From Acidimangrovimonas pyrenivorans (lineage in GTDB: Bacteria > Pseudomonadota > Alphaproteobacteria > Rhodobacterales > Rhodobacteraceae): a stretch of DNA of 64,000 nt. The translations under genes were made by a program, and so were the position numbers. This document shows positions 36,709-45,182 of the stretch, piece by piece; within the stretch, counting starts at the first letter, position 1, and every line of letters starts with the position of its first letter. The notes under the pieces are model-generated. The model was given only the letters and a program-made list of their open reading frames with translations, was not told the origin of the DNA and made no database searches. The stretch is taken from NCBI RefSeq assembly GCF_042643245.1, contig NZ_JBHRSK010000007.1:334397-398396 (forward strand). Reading direction: 5' to 3'.

Positions 36709-37824
36709 TCACCCCGGTTCCAGGTCGGCGGCGATCGCCCGCGCTTCCTGCGAGATGGTCCGCAGCTGGCCGTTCGGCGTCGCCCGGTAGGAGCAGAAAT
36801 AGAGCCCCGGCGCCGCCGACCGTCCGCCCGAGGCCAGCGGCCGGCCGAGCGCATCGAGCGCCGGGCTGTCGCGGCCCAGGATCGGGCGCAGGTCGACCTC
36901 GTAGCCGGTGGCCAGCATCAGCGCGTCGTAATGCGCGCGAACGCCGTCGGTGAAGGTGATCTCGTCGCCGACGATGCGGGCGATGCCGGGGCGGACGCCG
37001 ATGACCCCGTCGCGGATCTTGGCCAGGGTGCCGGTATCGATCAGCGGCACCCGCCCGTCCTCGCGCACCTGCGCCACCGGCCCCTTCGCCGCCTTGCGCA
37101 GCCCGTAGCGGCCGTAATCCCCCATCGCCAGGGTCAGCAGCGGCGCGGTGATCGCATCCGCCACGCGGTAGGGCAGGATCTTCTGCAGCAGGCCCAGGCT
37201 GACGATGGGGATCCCGAACAGTTCTTTCGGCAGCAGGTTGACCGGGCGCCGGACGACGATATCGACCTCGCGCCCCGCCTCGGCCAGGTCGAGCGCGATC
37301 TCGCCGCCGGAATTGCCGAAGCCGACCACCAGCACCCGCCGCCCGGCGACGCTGTCCGGCCGGCGATAGGAGGAGGAATGCAGCATCGGGCCGGGAAAGC
37401 TCTCGAGTCCCGGCCAGGTCGGCCAATGCGGCCGGTCGGCCAGCCCGGTGGCGAAGATCACCGCCTCCGCCTCGGCCTCGGCGCCGCCGCCGGCATGGCG
37501 GACATACCAGCCGGCGCCCTCGCGGCGCACCGCGCGCACCTCGGCGCCGAAGACCGGGGCGATAGCGAAGTGATCGGCATAACGCTCAAGGTAGTCGATG
37601 ACCTGCGCCCGCGACGGGTAGCGCGGGAAATCGTCCGGCATCGGCAGATACGGCAGGCCAGAGCGCGATTTCGGCGTATGCAGGTGGAGCCGGTCGTAAT
37701 GGCCGTGCCAGGCGGCGCCGACGCGATCGGCGCGCTCGAACACCGTGACCGCGTGCCCCGCCTGACCGGCGCAGGCGGCGGCGGCCAACCCCGCCGGCCC
37801 CGCCCCGATCACGATGACCCGCAT
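36709..37824 (-). CDS. FAD-dependent monooxygenase-like oxidoreductase
   Basis: This 371-residue flavoprotein has two dinucleotide-binding motifs: GAGPAGLAAAACAG at about residues 7-20 for FAD and VVGFGNSGGEIALDLAEAG in the middle for NADPH. The segment between them contains LHLHTPKSRSGLP and YPSRAQVIDYLERYA, and ATGYEVDL near the C-terminus is the usual ATG motif. This layout is that of flavin monooxygenases of the CzcO/YUCCA-like group. The substrate is unknown. It lies alone between rplY and priA, on the same strand as priA and 125 bases upstream of nothing else in its direction. Confidence 0.82.
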   Translation of the reverse strand: MRVIVIGAGPAGLAAAACAGQAGHAVTVFERADRVGAAWHGHYDRLHLHTPKSRSGLPYLPMPDDFPRYPSRAQVIDYLERYADHFAIAPVFGAEVRAVRREGAGWYVRHAGGGAEAEAEAVIFATGLADRPHWPTWPGLESFPGPMLHSSSYRRPDSVAGRRVLVVGFGNSGGEIALDLAEAGREVDIVVRRPVNLLPKELFGIPIVSLGLLQKILPYRVADAITAPLLTLAMGDYGRYGLRKAAKGPVAQVREDGRVPLIDTGTLAKIRDGVIGVRPGIARIVGDEITFTDGVRAHYDALMLATGYEVDLRPILGRDSPALDALGRPLASGGRSAAPGLYFCSYRATPNGQLRTISQEARAIAADLEPG

Positions 37825-37949
37825 TCCGCTCTCCCTGCCCGATCATAGTCTTTCGTATAGGCTAGCACGGCACAGCGCGATCCGGCGCGCCCTAAATCGC
37901 CTGAATAACGGGATTTTTCCCAGTGGCCCCGGCAGTTGCCCGGAAACGT

Positions 37950-40160
37950 TCAGAAAAAACTCTGCGGATCGATATCGACGCTGAGCCGAAGATTCGCCGG
38001 GGGCTTGAGCTGGGCCAGCCAGCGCGCCAGCGCCGGTTGCAGCGCCGCGCCCTTCGCCGCCTTGACCAGCAGACGGACCCGGTGGCGGCCGCGAATCCGG
38101 GCGATCGGCGCCGGCGCCGGACCGAAGAGCTGGGCCCCGATGGCGCGCAGCGGGGCGTCGCGGCGGGCGAGCTCGTTGCCGAAGTCGAACGCCTCCTGCA
38201 GGTTCGGCGAGGACAGCACGATGCCGGCCATCCGGCCGTAGGGCGGCATGCCGGCGGCCTCGCGCTCGGCCGCCTCGGCGCGCCAGAAGCCCTCCTCGTC
38301 GCCCGACAGGATGGCGCGGATCACCGGGTGCTCGGGCTGCCAGGTCTGCAGCAGCGCCTCGCCCGGGCGCTCGGCCCGGCCGGCCCGGCCGGCGACCTGG
38401 CGCATCAGCTGGAAGGTGCGCTCGGCCGCGCGCAGGTCGCTGCCCTGAAGCCCGAGATCGGCGTCGATGACGCCGACCAGCGTCAGCAGCGGGAAGTTGT
38501 GGCCCTTGGCGACCAGCTGGGTGCCGATGATGATGTCGGCCGCGCCCTCGGCGATGGCCTCGATCTGCGCCTTCAGCGCCCGGGCCGAGCCGAACAGGTC
38601 CGAGGACAGCACCGCGACCCGGGCCTCGGGGAAGAGCTCGGTGACTTCCTCGCCCAGCCGCTCGACCCCGGGGCCGACCGGCGCCAGCTTGCCCTCGACG
38701 CCGCAGGAGGGGCAGGCCTCGGGCATCGGCTTGGTCTCGCCGCATTGGTGGCAGACCAGGCGCTTGAGGAAGCGGTGCTCGACCATCCGGGCGTCGCAAT
38801 GCTCGCAGGCGATCTGGTGGCCGCAGGCCCGGCAGATCGTCACCGGCGCATAGCCGCGGCGGTTGAGGAACAGCAGCGCCTGTTCCTTGGCCTGCAGCCG
38901 CGCCCTGACCGCCTTCTGCAGCTCGGGCGAGATCCAGCGATTGGCCGGCAACCCGGCCTCGCGCATGTCGATCGCCCGCATCTCGGGCAGCTCCGAGGCG
39001 CCGAAGCGCGACGCCAGGTCGAGCCGCCGGTACTTCCCGGCCTCGGCATTGGCCCAGGTCTCGAGGCTCGGCGTCGCCGAGGCCAGGATCACCTGCGCCG
39101 AGGCCAGCGAGGCCCGCAGCACCGCCATGTCGCGGGCGTTGTAGAGGACGCCGTCCTCCTGCTTGTAGGAAGTGTCGTGCTCCTCGTCGACGACGATCAA
39201 CCCGAGGTCGCGGAACGGCAGGAACAGGGCCGAGCGGGCACCGACCACGAGCTGCGCGCCGCCCTGCCCGACCATCCGCCACAGCCGCCGCCGCTCGGTC
39301 TGGGTGACGCCGGAATGCCATTCCGCCGGCCGGGCGCCGAAGCGGTCCTCGACCCTTGCGAGGAAACCGGCGGTGAGCGCGATCTCGGGCAGCAGCACCA
39401 GCGCCTGCCGGCCCTTCTTCAGGCATTCGGCGACGGCTTCGAGATAGACCTCGGTCTTGCCCGATCCCGTCACGCCCTTGAGCAGCGTGGTGCCGTAGCG
39501 CCCCGCGGCGACGCCCTGGCGCAGGCTTTCGGAGGCGGCGGCCTGGTCGGCGGTCAGCTCGCGTCCCGGCAACTCGGGGTCGAGATGCGGGTAAGGCAGG
39601 TCGCGCGGGGCCTCCTCCTCGACGATCACGCCCTGCTTCACCAGCCCCTTGATCACCGAGGTCGAGACCCCGGCGAGATGCGAGAGCTCACCCAGGGTGA
39701 AGGCCAGCCCGCCATGCTCGCGCATCGCCGCGATCGTGCGGGCGCGGGCGTCGGTCATCCGGTCGGGTTCGCCGCCGGCCAGGCGGTAGACATGCCGCAT
39801 CGCCGGGTTGTCGCCCAGCCCCGGCGCCCGCGTCGCCAGCCGCAGCATCGCCGGCAAGGGCGTCAGGGTGTAGTCGGCGGCGCGGGCGATGAAGCTGCGC
39901 AGCTCGTCGCGCATCGGCGGCGCGTCGAGGACGCGGTGGACCGGGCGCAGCCTGGCGGCGTCGAAGCTGCCCTCGCCCGGGCCCCAGACCACGCCCAGCA
40001 CCCGGCGCGGCCCCAGCGGCACCTCGACGAAGTCGCCGGTCGAGCAGCCGCCCTCGGGCGCGCGGTAATCGAGCACCCGGTCGAGCGGCTGCGTCGTCAG
40101 CACGCCGACGCGCTGACCCGCCTCGAATTCCGCCTGACCGAACAAACCTGCGCCGGACAC
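37950..40160 (-). CDS. priA: Primosomal replication protein N' (helicase PriA)
   Basis: This 736-residue 3'-5' helicase restarts stalled replication forks. The N-terminal DNA-binding domain starts QRVGVLTTQPLDRVLDY. Walker A is GVTGSGKTEVYL, the DEAH-type box is VVDEEHDTSYKQ, and the zinc module has paired CxxC motifs (CRACGHQIACEHC, then CHQCG and CPSCG). I chose GTG at 40160 because it has an aaggagg site ten bases upstream and matches the family N-terminus. An in-frame ATG 24 codons further up lies almost at the tal promoter and seems too long. It diverges from tal. Confidence 0.93.
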   Translation of the reverse strand: MSGAGLFGQAEFEAGQRVGVLTTQPLDRVLDYRAPEGGCSTGDFVEVPLGPRRVLGVVWGPGEGSFDAARLRPVHRVLDAPPMRDELRSFIARAADYTLTPLPAMLRLATRAPGLGDNPAMRHVYRLAGGEPDRMTDARARTIAAMREHGGLAFTLGELSHLAGVSTSVIKGLVKQGVIVEEEAPRDLPYPHLDPELPGRELTADQAAASESLRQGVAAGRYGTTLLKGVTGSGKTEVYLEAVAECLKKGRQALVLLPEIALTAGFLARVEDRFGARPAEWHSGVTQTERRRLWRMVGQGGAQLVVGARSALFLPFRDLGLIVVDEEHDTSYKQEDGVLYNARDMAVLRASLASAQVILASATPSLETWANAEAGKYRRLDLASRFGASELPEMRAIDMREAGLPANRWISPELQKAVRARLQAKEQALLFLNRRGYAPVTICRACGHQIACEHCDARMVEHRFLKRLVCHQCGETKPMPEACPSCGVEGKLAPVGPGVERLGEEVTELFPEARVAVLSSDLFGSARALKAQIEAIAEGAADIIIGTQLVAKGHNFPLLTLVGVIDADLGLQGSDLRAAERTFQLMRQVAGRAGRAERPGEALLQTWQPEHPVIRAILSGDEEGFWRAEAAEREAAGMPPYGRMAGIVLSSPNLQEAFDFGNELARRDAPLRAIGAQLFGPAPAPIARIRGRHRVRLLVKAAKGAALQPALARWLAQLKPPANLRLSVDIDPQSFF

Positions 40161-40249
40161 CCTCTGCGGCCCTCCTTTTGGCTTTCGACCCCCGATCCCC
40201 TGCGCTAATACATCGCCCGAACGACGCCGCAACCCAAGAGGAGGCTGCC

Positions 40250-40903
40250 ATGAAATTCTTCGCCGACACCGCCGATGTCGAAGCCATTGCCGAGCTCGCA
40301 GAGCTCGGGCTGCTCGACGGGGTCACCACCAACCCTTCGCTGATCATGAAATCGGGCCGCGACATCCTCGAGGTCACCAAGGAGATCTGCGGCATCGTCT
40401 CGGGCCCGGTCTCGGCCGAGACCGTGGCGCTGGACGCCGAGGGCATGATCGCCGAGGGCCGCAAGCTGGCCGAGATCGCCGAGAACATCGCCATCAAGGT
40501 GCCGCTGACCTGGGACGGGCTCAAGGCCTGCAAGGCGCTCAGCGGCGAGGGCCACATGGTCAACGTCACCCTGTGCTTCTCGGCCAACCAGGCGCTGCTG
40601 GCGGCGAAAGCGGGCGCGACCTTCGTCTCGCCCTTCATCGGCCGCTTGGACGATATCAACCTCGACGGCACGGATCTGATCGCGGACATCCGGCAGATCT
40701 ATGACAATTACGACTTTTCCACACAGATTCTGGCGGCCTCGATCCGCTCGGTGAACCATGTCGCCGAGGTCGCCCGGATCGGCGCCGACGTGATGACCGC
40801 GCCGCCGGAGGTGATCCGCAAGCTGGCGCTGCACCCGCTGACCGACAAGGGGCTCGACGCCTTCCTCAAGGACTGGGCCAAGACCGGGCAGAAGATCCTC
40901 TAA
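40250..40903 (+). CDS. tal: Transaldolase, small (TalC/FSA) type
   Basis: This 217-residue TIM-barrel enzyme belongs to the short transaldolase/fructose-6-phosphate aldolase group. The start MKFFADTADVEAIAELAELG and VTTNPSLIMKSG are characteristic. The Schiff-base lysine is in NIAIKVPLTWDGL. Later motifs include NVTLCFSANQALLAAKAGAT and FVSPFIGRLDDI. It acts in the pentose phosphate pathway by moving a dihydroxyacetone unit between sugar phosphates. A strong gaggagg ribosome site precedes ATG 40250. A long hairpin terminator follows. Confidence 0.93.
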   Translation: MKFFADTADVEAIAELAELGLLDGVTTNPSLIMKSGRDILEVTKEICGIVSGPVSAETVALDAEGMIAEGRKLAEIAENIAIKVPLTWDGLKACKALSGEGHMVNVTLCFSANQALLAAKAGATFVSPFIGRLDDINLDGTDLIADIRQIYDNYDFSTQILAASIRSVNHVAEVARIGADVMTAPPEVIRKLALHPLTDKGLDAFLKDWAKTGQKIL

Positions 40904-40924
40904 GCCCGCCGCGGCAAGCCCTTC

Positions 40925-40982
40925 AGGGCCGGGCCGGTCGCCAGACCGTGCCCGGCCCTTGCTTTGCCCGGCCCTTGCTTTG
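40925..40982 (+). terminator. Terminator of tal with duplicated 3' arm
   Basis: Perfect ten-base arms agggccgggc (40925-40934) and gcccggccct (40950-40959) can extend inward by cggt/accg. The downstream 16-base unit cccggcccttgctttg is tandemly repeated (40951-40966 and 40967-40982), so either copy of the 3' arm can pair. Confidence 0.75.
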
Positions 40983-41094
40983 CGGGCACAGGTTTCCGCC
41001 CAGTCTTGCCGGCGACGATCAAAACCATGGCCAGCGCCCCTGCCCTTCGCTAAGATTCCGGCAAAACAAACGAGCAGACCGGATTGGGACAGGC

Positions 41095-41814
41095 ATGGCA
41101 GAAACGGCACTGAGCGACGAGACCTTGCGCGACACCCTGCGCGACAAGATCCTCGCCGACCCGGATGTGATTCTCGACGACCACGACGTGATGCGGGCCC
41201 TGGTGGCCGCGAACGAGCGCATGCTCGGCTCGAACGTCGTCGATTTGCGCGGCATCGCGATGGAGCGGCTCGAATCCCGGCTCGACCGGCTCGAGGACAT
41301 GCACCGCTCGGTGATCGCTGCGGCCTACGAGAACCTCGCCGGCACCAACCAGATCCACCGCGCCGTGCTGCGGCTGCTCGACCCGGTCAGTTTCGAGGAA
41401 TTCCTCGCCAGCCTCGGCGGCGACATGGCCGATATCCTGCGGGTCGACTGCATCCGGCTGGTGCTGGAAACCGCGCAGAGCGAGGAAGACCCGGTGCTGA
41501 AGCGCCTCGACGACGTTCTCTGCATCGCCGAGCCGGGCTTCATCGACGCCTATATCACCGACGGCCGCAACCTGCCGATCCGGCCGGTCAGCCTGCGCCA
41601 GACCCTGCCCAGTTCCGACGCGATCTACGGCGAGGCGGCGTCCTGGGTGCGTTCCGAGGCGCTGATGCGGCTCGACCTGGGCGAAGGCCGGCTGCCGGGG
41701 ATGCTGGTGCTGGGCTCGGAAGACCCGCACCAGTTCAAGCCCGCCCAGGGCACCGACCTCTTGACCTTCTTCGCCGGCGTCTTCGAACGCTCGATGCGGC
41801 GCTGGCTGTCCTGA
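41095..41814 (+). CDS. DUF484 family protein
   Basis: The product has 239 residues. The DUF484 lead LRDKILADPDVILDDHDVMRALVAAN is followed by a coiled-coil-like segment (VVDLRGIAMERLESRLDRLED) and a GAF-like C-terminal domain (about 85-235). Its biochemical role is unknown. The gene precedes xerC by 24 bases, as yigA does in E. coli, so a conserved link to chromosome dimer resolution or cell division is suggested but not shown. Confidence 0.85.
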   Translation: MAETALSDETLRDTLRDKILADPDVILDDHDVMRALVAANERMLGSNVVDLRGIAMERLESRLDRLEDMHRSVIAAAYENLAGTNQIHRAVLRLLDPVSFEEFLASLGGDMADILRVDCIRLVLETAQSEEDPVLKRLDDVLCIAEPGFIDAYITDGRNLPIRPVSLRQTLPSSDAIYGEAASWVRSEALMRLDLGEGRLPGMLVLGSEDPHQFKPAQGTDLLTFFAGVFERSMRRWLS

Positions 41815-41838
41815 GGCCGGGGCGGTGAGGCCGCGAGG

Positions 41839-42762
41839 ATGAGCCTGGCCCTGTCGCCCGCCCAGCGCGACGCGCTCGAGGGCTGGCTGGCCCATCTGGC
41901 GGCGCTGGACGGGGCGGCGGCGAACACGGTCACCGCCTACCGCACCGACGTCACCGGCTTCCTCGCCTTCCTGGCCCAGCATCACGGCGCCCAGCAGGGG
42001 CTGGGCATCCTGACCCGGCTGAGCCAGTCCGACCTGCGTGCCTGGCTGGCGCATGAACGCGGCCGCGGCGTCGCCGCGCGCTCGGCGGCGCGGGCGCTGT
42101 CGGCGGTGAAAAGCTTCGTCCGCTGGCTCTCCGACCGCGAGGGCTTCGACGCCACCGCCGTTCTCTCGGCCCGCAGCCCGAAGTTCCAGCGCAAGCTGCC
42201 GCGGCCGCTGGCCGAGGACGCGGCCAAGGCGATGATCGAGACCGTCGGCACCCAGAGCAGCAAGGACTGGATCAACGCCCGCGACATGGCGGTCGTCACG
42301 CTGCTCTACGGTTGCGGGCTGCGGATCTCCGAGGCGCTTTCCCTGACTGGCGACGCCCTGCCGCTGCCCGAGGTGCTGCGGATCAGGGGCAAGGGCGGCA
42401 AGGAACGGCTGGTGCCGGTGCTCCCCGCCGCCCGCGCCGCCGTCGCCCGCTATGCCCGCCTGGCGCCCTACCCGCCCGAGCCGGGCCAGCCGCTGTTCCG
42501 CGGTGCCCGCGGCGGCGCCCTGTCGCCGCGCGCCATCGCCAAGGTGATGGAGCAGGCCCGGATGCAGCTCGGCCTGCCGGCGACGGCGACGCCGCATGCG
42601 ATGCGCCATTCCTTCGCCACCCACCTGCTCTCGGCCGGCGGCGACCTGCGGGCGATCCAGGAACTGCTCGGCCATGCCTCTCTCTCGACCACCCAGGCCT
42701 ATACCGCCGTCGATACCGCGCGGCTGATGGAGGTCTACGAAAAGGCCCACCCGCGCAGCTGA
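41839..42762 (+). CDS. xerC: Tyrosine recombinase XerC
   Basis: This 307-residue site-specific recombinase works with XerD at dif to resolve chromosome dimers. The catalytic set is visible: R162 (CGLRISEAL), K in RGKGGKERLVP, H253 and R256 (TPHAMRHSF), H279 (LGHASLS) and the nucleophile Y288 (TTQAYTAV). The N-terminal SAM-like DNA-binding domain covers about residues 5-105. It is a core Xer protein rather than a phage integrase, judging by length and by its DUF484 neighbour. Confidence 0.93.
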   Translation: MSLALSPAQRDALEGWLAHLAALDGAAANTVTAYRTDVTGFLAFLAQHHGAQQGLGILTRLSQSDLRAWLAHERGRGVAARSAARALSAVKSFVRWLSDREGFDATAVLSARSPKFQRKLPRPLAEDAAKAMIETVGTQSSKDWINARDMAVVTLLYGCGLRISEALSLTGDALPLPEVLRIRGKGGKERLVPVLPAARAAVARYARLAPYPPEPGQPLFRGARGGALSPRAIAKVMEQARMQLGLPATATPHAMRHSFATHLLSAGGDLRAIQELLGHASLSTTQAYTAVDTARLMEVYEKAHPRS

Positions 42763-42824
42763 TCGGGCCCCGAAACCGGCCCGCCGCCGTTGCACTGGGC
42801 GCAAATTTCCAGCATGACGACAGA

Positions 42825-43517
42825 ATGACACCTCAGAAGAAAGCCCTCGGCGTTCACCTGCTCACCGCGACCGGCGCGGTGCTGTCGATGCTGGCGATGC
42901 TGGCCGCGGTCGAGGCGAAATGGTCGCTGATGTTCCTGTGGCTGGTGGTCGCCTTCATCGTCGACGGGGTCGATGGCCCGCTGGCCCGGCGCTACGGCGT
43001 CAAGACCAACGCGCCGATGATCGACGGGGTCCTGATGGACCTGATCATCGACTATCTGACCTACGTCTTCATCCCCGCCTTCGCGCTGTTCAAGTCCGAC
43101 CTGCTGCCGGGCTGGACCGGCTGGATCGCGATCATCGTCATCACCTATGGCAGCGTGCTCTACTTCGCCGACACGCGGATGAAGACCAAGGACAATTCCT
43201 TCGCCGGCTTCCCCGGCTGCTGGAACATGCTGGCGATCGTGATCTTCGCGCTGCAGCCCGATTTCTGGGTCACGCTGGGCATCGTCGTGGTGCTGGCGGC
43301 GACGATGTTCACGCCGCTGAAATTCATCCACCCGGTGCGGACCAGGCGCTGGCGGGCGGTGTCGCTGCCGGTGACGCTGGCCTGGACCGCCTTCGCCGGC
43401 TGGTCGGCCTGGACCAATTTCAACCCCGGCGCCTTCGTCCATGCCGGGCTGGCGCTCACCAGCCTTTACCTGGTCTTCGCCGGCATCGCCCAGCAGATCG
43501 TGCCCGAGCGGCGCTAG
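42825..43517 (+). CDS. pcs: Phosphatidylcholine synthase (CDP-alcohol phosphatidyltransferase)
   Basis: This 230-residue inner-membrane enzyme joins CDP-diacylglycerol and choline to form phosphatidylcholine. The signature DGx2ARx12Gx3Dx3D is exact: D50, G51, A54, R55, G68, D72 and D76. Six to eight hydrophobic segments follow the family pattern, and FADTRMKTKDNSFAGFPGCWN is typical of bacterial Pcs. Phosphatidylcholine is common in alphaproteobacteria. ATG at 42825 gives the usual length. The stop is only two bases from the stop of the convergent ogt gene. Confidence 0.92.
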   Translation: MTPQKKALGVHLLTATGAVLSMLAMLAAVEAKWSLMFLWLVVAFIVDGVDGPLARRYGVKTNAPMIDGVLMDLIIDYLTYVFIPAFALFKSDLLPGWTGWIAIIVITYGSVLYFADTRMKTKDNSFAGFPGCWNMLAIVIFALQPDFWVTLGIVVVLAATMFTPLKFIHPVRTRRWRAVSLPVTLAWTAFAGWSAWTNFNPGAFVHAGLALTSLYLVFAGIAQQIVPERR

Positions 43518-43519
43518 GA

Positions 43520-43972
43520 TCAGATCAACAGCCCCGCCGCCTTTTCCAGCCGCAGCAGCGCCACCTTGGTCTCGACCCCGGTGCCGCCCGAGAAGCCGCC
43601 GAGAGAGTTGGCCCCCAGCACGCGGTGACAGGGGATGAAGATCGGGATCGGGTTGGCGCCGCAGGCCTGGCCGATGGCCTGGGCGCTCGCCCCCATCTCG
43701 GCCGCGATCTCGCCATAGGTCCGGGTCTCGCCCCAGGGAATCGCCCGCAGCACGGCATAGAAACCCTGCTGGAACTCGTTGCCGCGCGGGCGCAACGGCA
43801 GATCGAACGCCTGCCGCTCGCCGGCGAAATAGGCGGCCAGCTGCCGCCCGGCCTCGTCGAGCAGCTCCGAACGGTCGTCCCCGCCCCCGCCCCAGCTCAG
43901 CCCGGTGATGGCGCCGCCCTCCTCGGTCACGGTCACCGGCCCGGTCGGGGTGTCGAATGTCGCGCGTTTCAT
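43520..43972 (-). CDS. ogt: Methylated-DNA-[protein]-cysteine S-methyltransferase
   Basis: This 150-residue suicide repair protein transfers alkyl groups from O6-alkylguanine to its own cysteine. The acceptor is C115 in IPCHRVLG. The helix-turn-helix segment TYGEIAAEMGASAQAIGQA and the asparagine hinge ANPIPIFIPCHR are standard. Its start overlaps the stop of the LysR gene by four bases (ATGA), so it is translated together with that regulator. No Ada-type regulatory domain is present. Confidence 0.93.
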   Translation of the reverse strand: MKRATFDTPTGPVTVTEEGGAITGLSWGGGGDDRSELLDEAGRQLAAYFAGERQAFDLPLRPRGNEFQQGFYAVLRAIPWGETRTYGEIAAEMGASAQAIGQACGANPIPIFIPCHRVLGANSLGGFSGGTGVETKVALLRLEKAAGLLI

Positions 43973-44847
43973 TCGGCGGCCGCGCGGGTGGCCAGCGGCC
44001 GGAACGCCGCGCGCAGCATCGCCGCCAGCCCGTCGATGGCGGCGGAAGAGCCGCGCGGATTGTGACGCAGCACGACGCAGGAGCTGTCGACGATCGGGAA
44101 GCCGTCGGTGGCGGTCAGTTCGCGGCAGCCCTCGGGGATGGTGCTGCGCGTCAGCGGCACCACCGCCAGCCCGGCCTGCACCGCCTGCCGCAAGCCGCCG
44201 GGCGTGTCGCATTCGAAGGCGGTGCGATACTCGATCCCCTGCTGGTCGAGCGAGCGCAGGGCGAAGTCGCGACACCAGTCGGAATGGTGGTAGACGCCGA
44301 TGGGCAGCTTGCGGCGGCGGTGCTGGCCATGGGCGACAGACGTCACCCAGACCGTCGGGTCGACGCAGAGCACCTCTCCCGTCGCCGGCCGGTTCCATTC
44401 GAAGATCACCGCAAGGTCGAGCTCATCCGCCGCGAGCGCGGCCAGCTGCGGCGCCGAGTAGTCGCAGCGCACCGTGACCTCGACCGCCGGGTGACGTTCG
44501 GCGAAGGCCGCCAGCGCCCGCGGCAGCACGCACTCGCTGTATTCCTCGGAAATGCCGATCCGTACCGGGCCGTCGAGCGGCTTTTCCCGCAGCGCCACCG
44601 CCGCCTCGTCCAGCAGACGGGTGACGCGGCGGGCATAGGGGATCAGCTGCCGCCCCCGCGCCGTCAGCGCCACACCGCGCGGCAGCCGGTCGAACAGGTC
44701 CTGGCCCAGCGCCTCCTCCAGCCGCCTGATCTGCATGCTGACCGCCGATTGGGTGCGGCCGAGCCGGTCGGCGGCCCCGGTGACGCTGCCGCTTTCCGCC
44801 ACGGCGAGAAAGCTGCGCATCAAATCGCTGTCGAGGGGAATGCTCAT
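43969..44847 (-). CDS. LysR-family transcriptional regulator
   Basis: The product has 292 residues from ATG 44847. The N-terminal winged helix reads LMRSFLAVAESGSVTGAADRLGRTQSAVSMQIRRLEEALGQ in two overlapping standard motifs. The effector domain follows (PVRIGISEEYSECVLPRALAAF). Starts at 44859 (ATG) and 44877 (GTG) are in frame and possible; none has a clear ribosome site. It is transcribed divergently from the DUF1127 peptide gene and is followed, with ATGA overlap, by ogt. The target may be the DUF1127 gene, as LysR regulators often control the divergent neighbour. Confidence 0.88.
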   Translation of the reverse strand: MSIPLDSDLMRSFLAVAESGSVTGAADRLGRTQSAVSMQIRRLEEALGQDLFDRLPRGVALTARGRQLIPYARRVTRLLDEAAVALREKPLDGPVRIGISEEYSECVLPRALAAFAERHPAVEVTVRCDYSAPQLAALAADELDLAVIFEWNRPATGEVLCVDPTVWVTSVAHGQHRRRKLPIGVYHHSDWCRDFALRSLDQQGIEYRTAFECDTPGGLRQAVQAGLAVVPLTRSTIPEGCRELTATDGFPIVDSSCVVLRHNPRGSSAAIDGLAAMLRAAFRPLATRAAAE

Positions 44848-44970
44848 CGCGAATGCCATCAATGGAACCGATGGCACCCATCATTGCTATTCGTTTGTGC
44901 GATGTCAATTTCCGGCGGAGACTGGGGCCAGAGCCTGAAGGCCCCAAACCTCCCGCCAAGGAAATTCGAG

Positions 44971-45135
44971 ATGCGCTTTCGTGACCTGCGCGCCCTGCCG
45001 GCGCGCTGGCTGGCCCGCCGCGCCCGGCGCCGGTCGATGAAATTCCTGCTCAAACGCGCCGACGACCGCCTGCTATGCGATATCGGCCTCAGCCGCGAGG
45101 ATCTGCGGCAGTTGCTGGAGTGCTGGCGGGACTAG
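44971..45135 (+). CDS. DUF1127 small arginine-rich protein
   Basis: The product has 54 residues and is strongly basic in its first half. The DUF1127/YjiS-like motif is RADDRLLCDIGLSREDLRQLLE. ATG at 44971 has aagga at 44958-44962. Small DUF1127 proteins in alphaproteobacteria have been linked to phosphate, carbon and RNA metabolism, but the function of this one is unknown. It diverges from the LysR gene and ends before a perfect hairpin. Confidence 0.85.
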   Translation: MRFRDLRALPARWLARRARRRSMKFLLKRADDRLLCDIGLSREDLRQLLECWRD

Positions 45136-45150
45136 GACATGTCCCGGGAC

Positions 45151-45174
45151 GGCCCGGCGCCGGAGCGCCGGGCC
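45151..45174. terminator. Perfect hairpin between the DUF1127 gene and ileS
   Basis: Ten-base perfect arms ggcccggcgc (45151-45160) and gcgccgggcc (45165-45174) flank a cgga loop. It lies between convergent gene ends and shares the CCCGGCG core with other gene-end hairpins in the window. Confidence 0.65.
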
Positions 45175-45182
45175 AAAAGGCC

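Noticed and set aside
37843..39426. Minus-strand frame of 527 codons within priA
   Set aside because: It is an alternative frame of priA; the helicase motifs lie in the other frame.
41839..42762. Phage integrase marking a mobile element
   Set aside because: Length, motifs and the DUF484 neighbour identify chromosomal XerC; no attachment site or phage genes are nearby.
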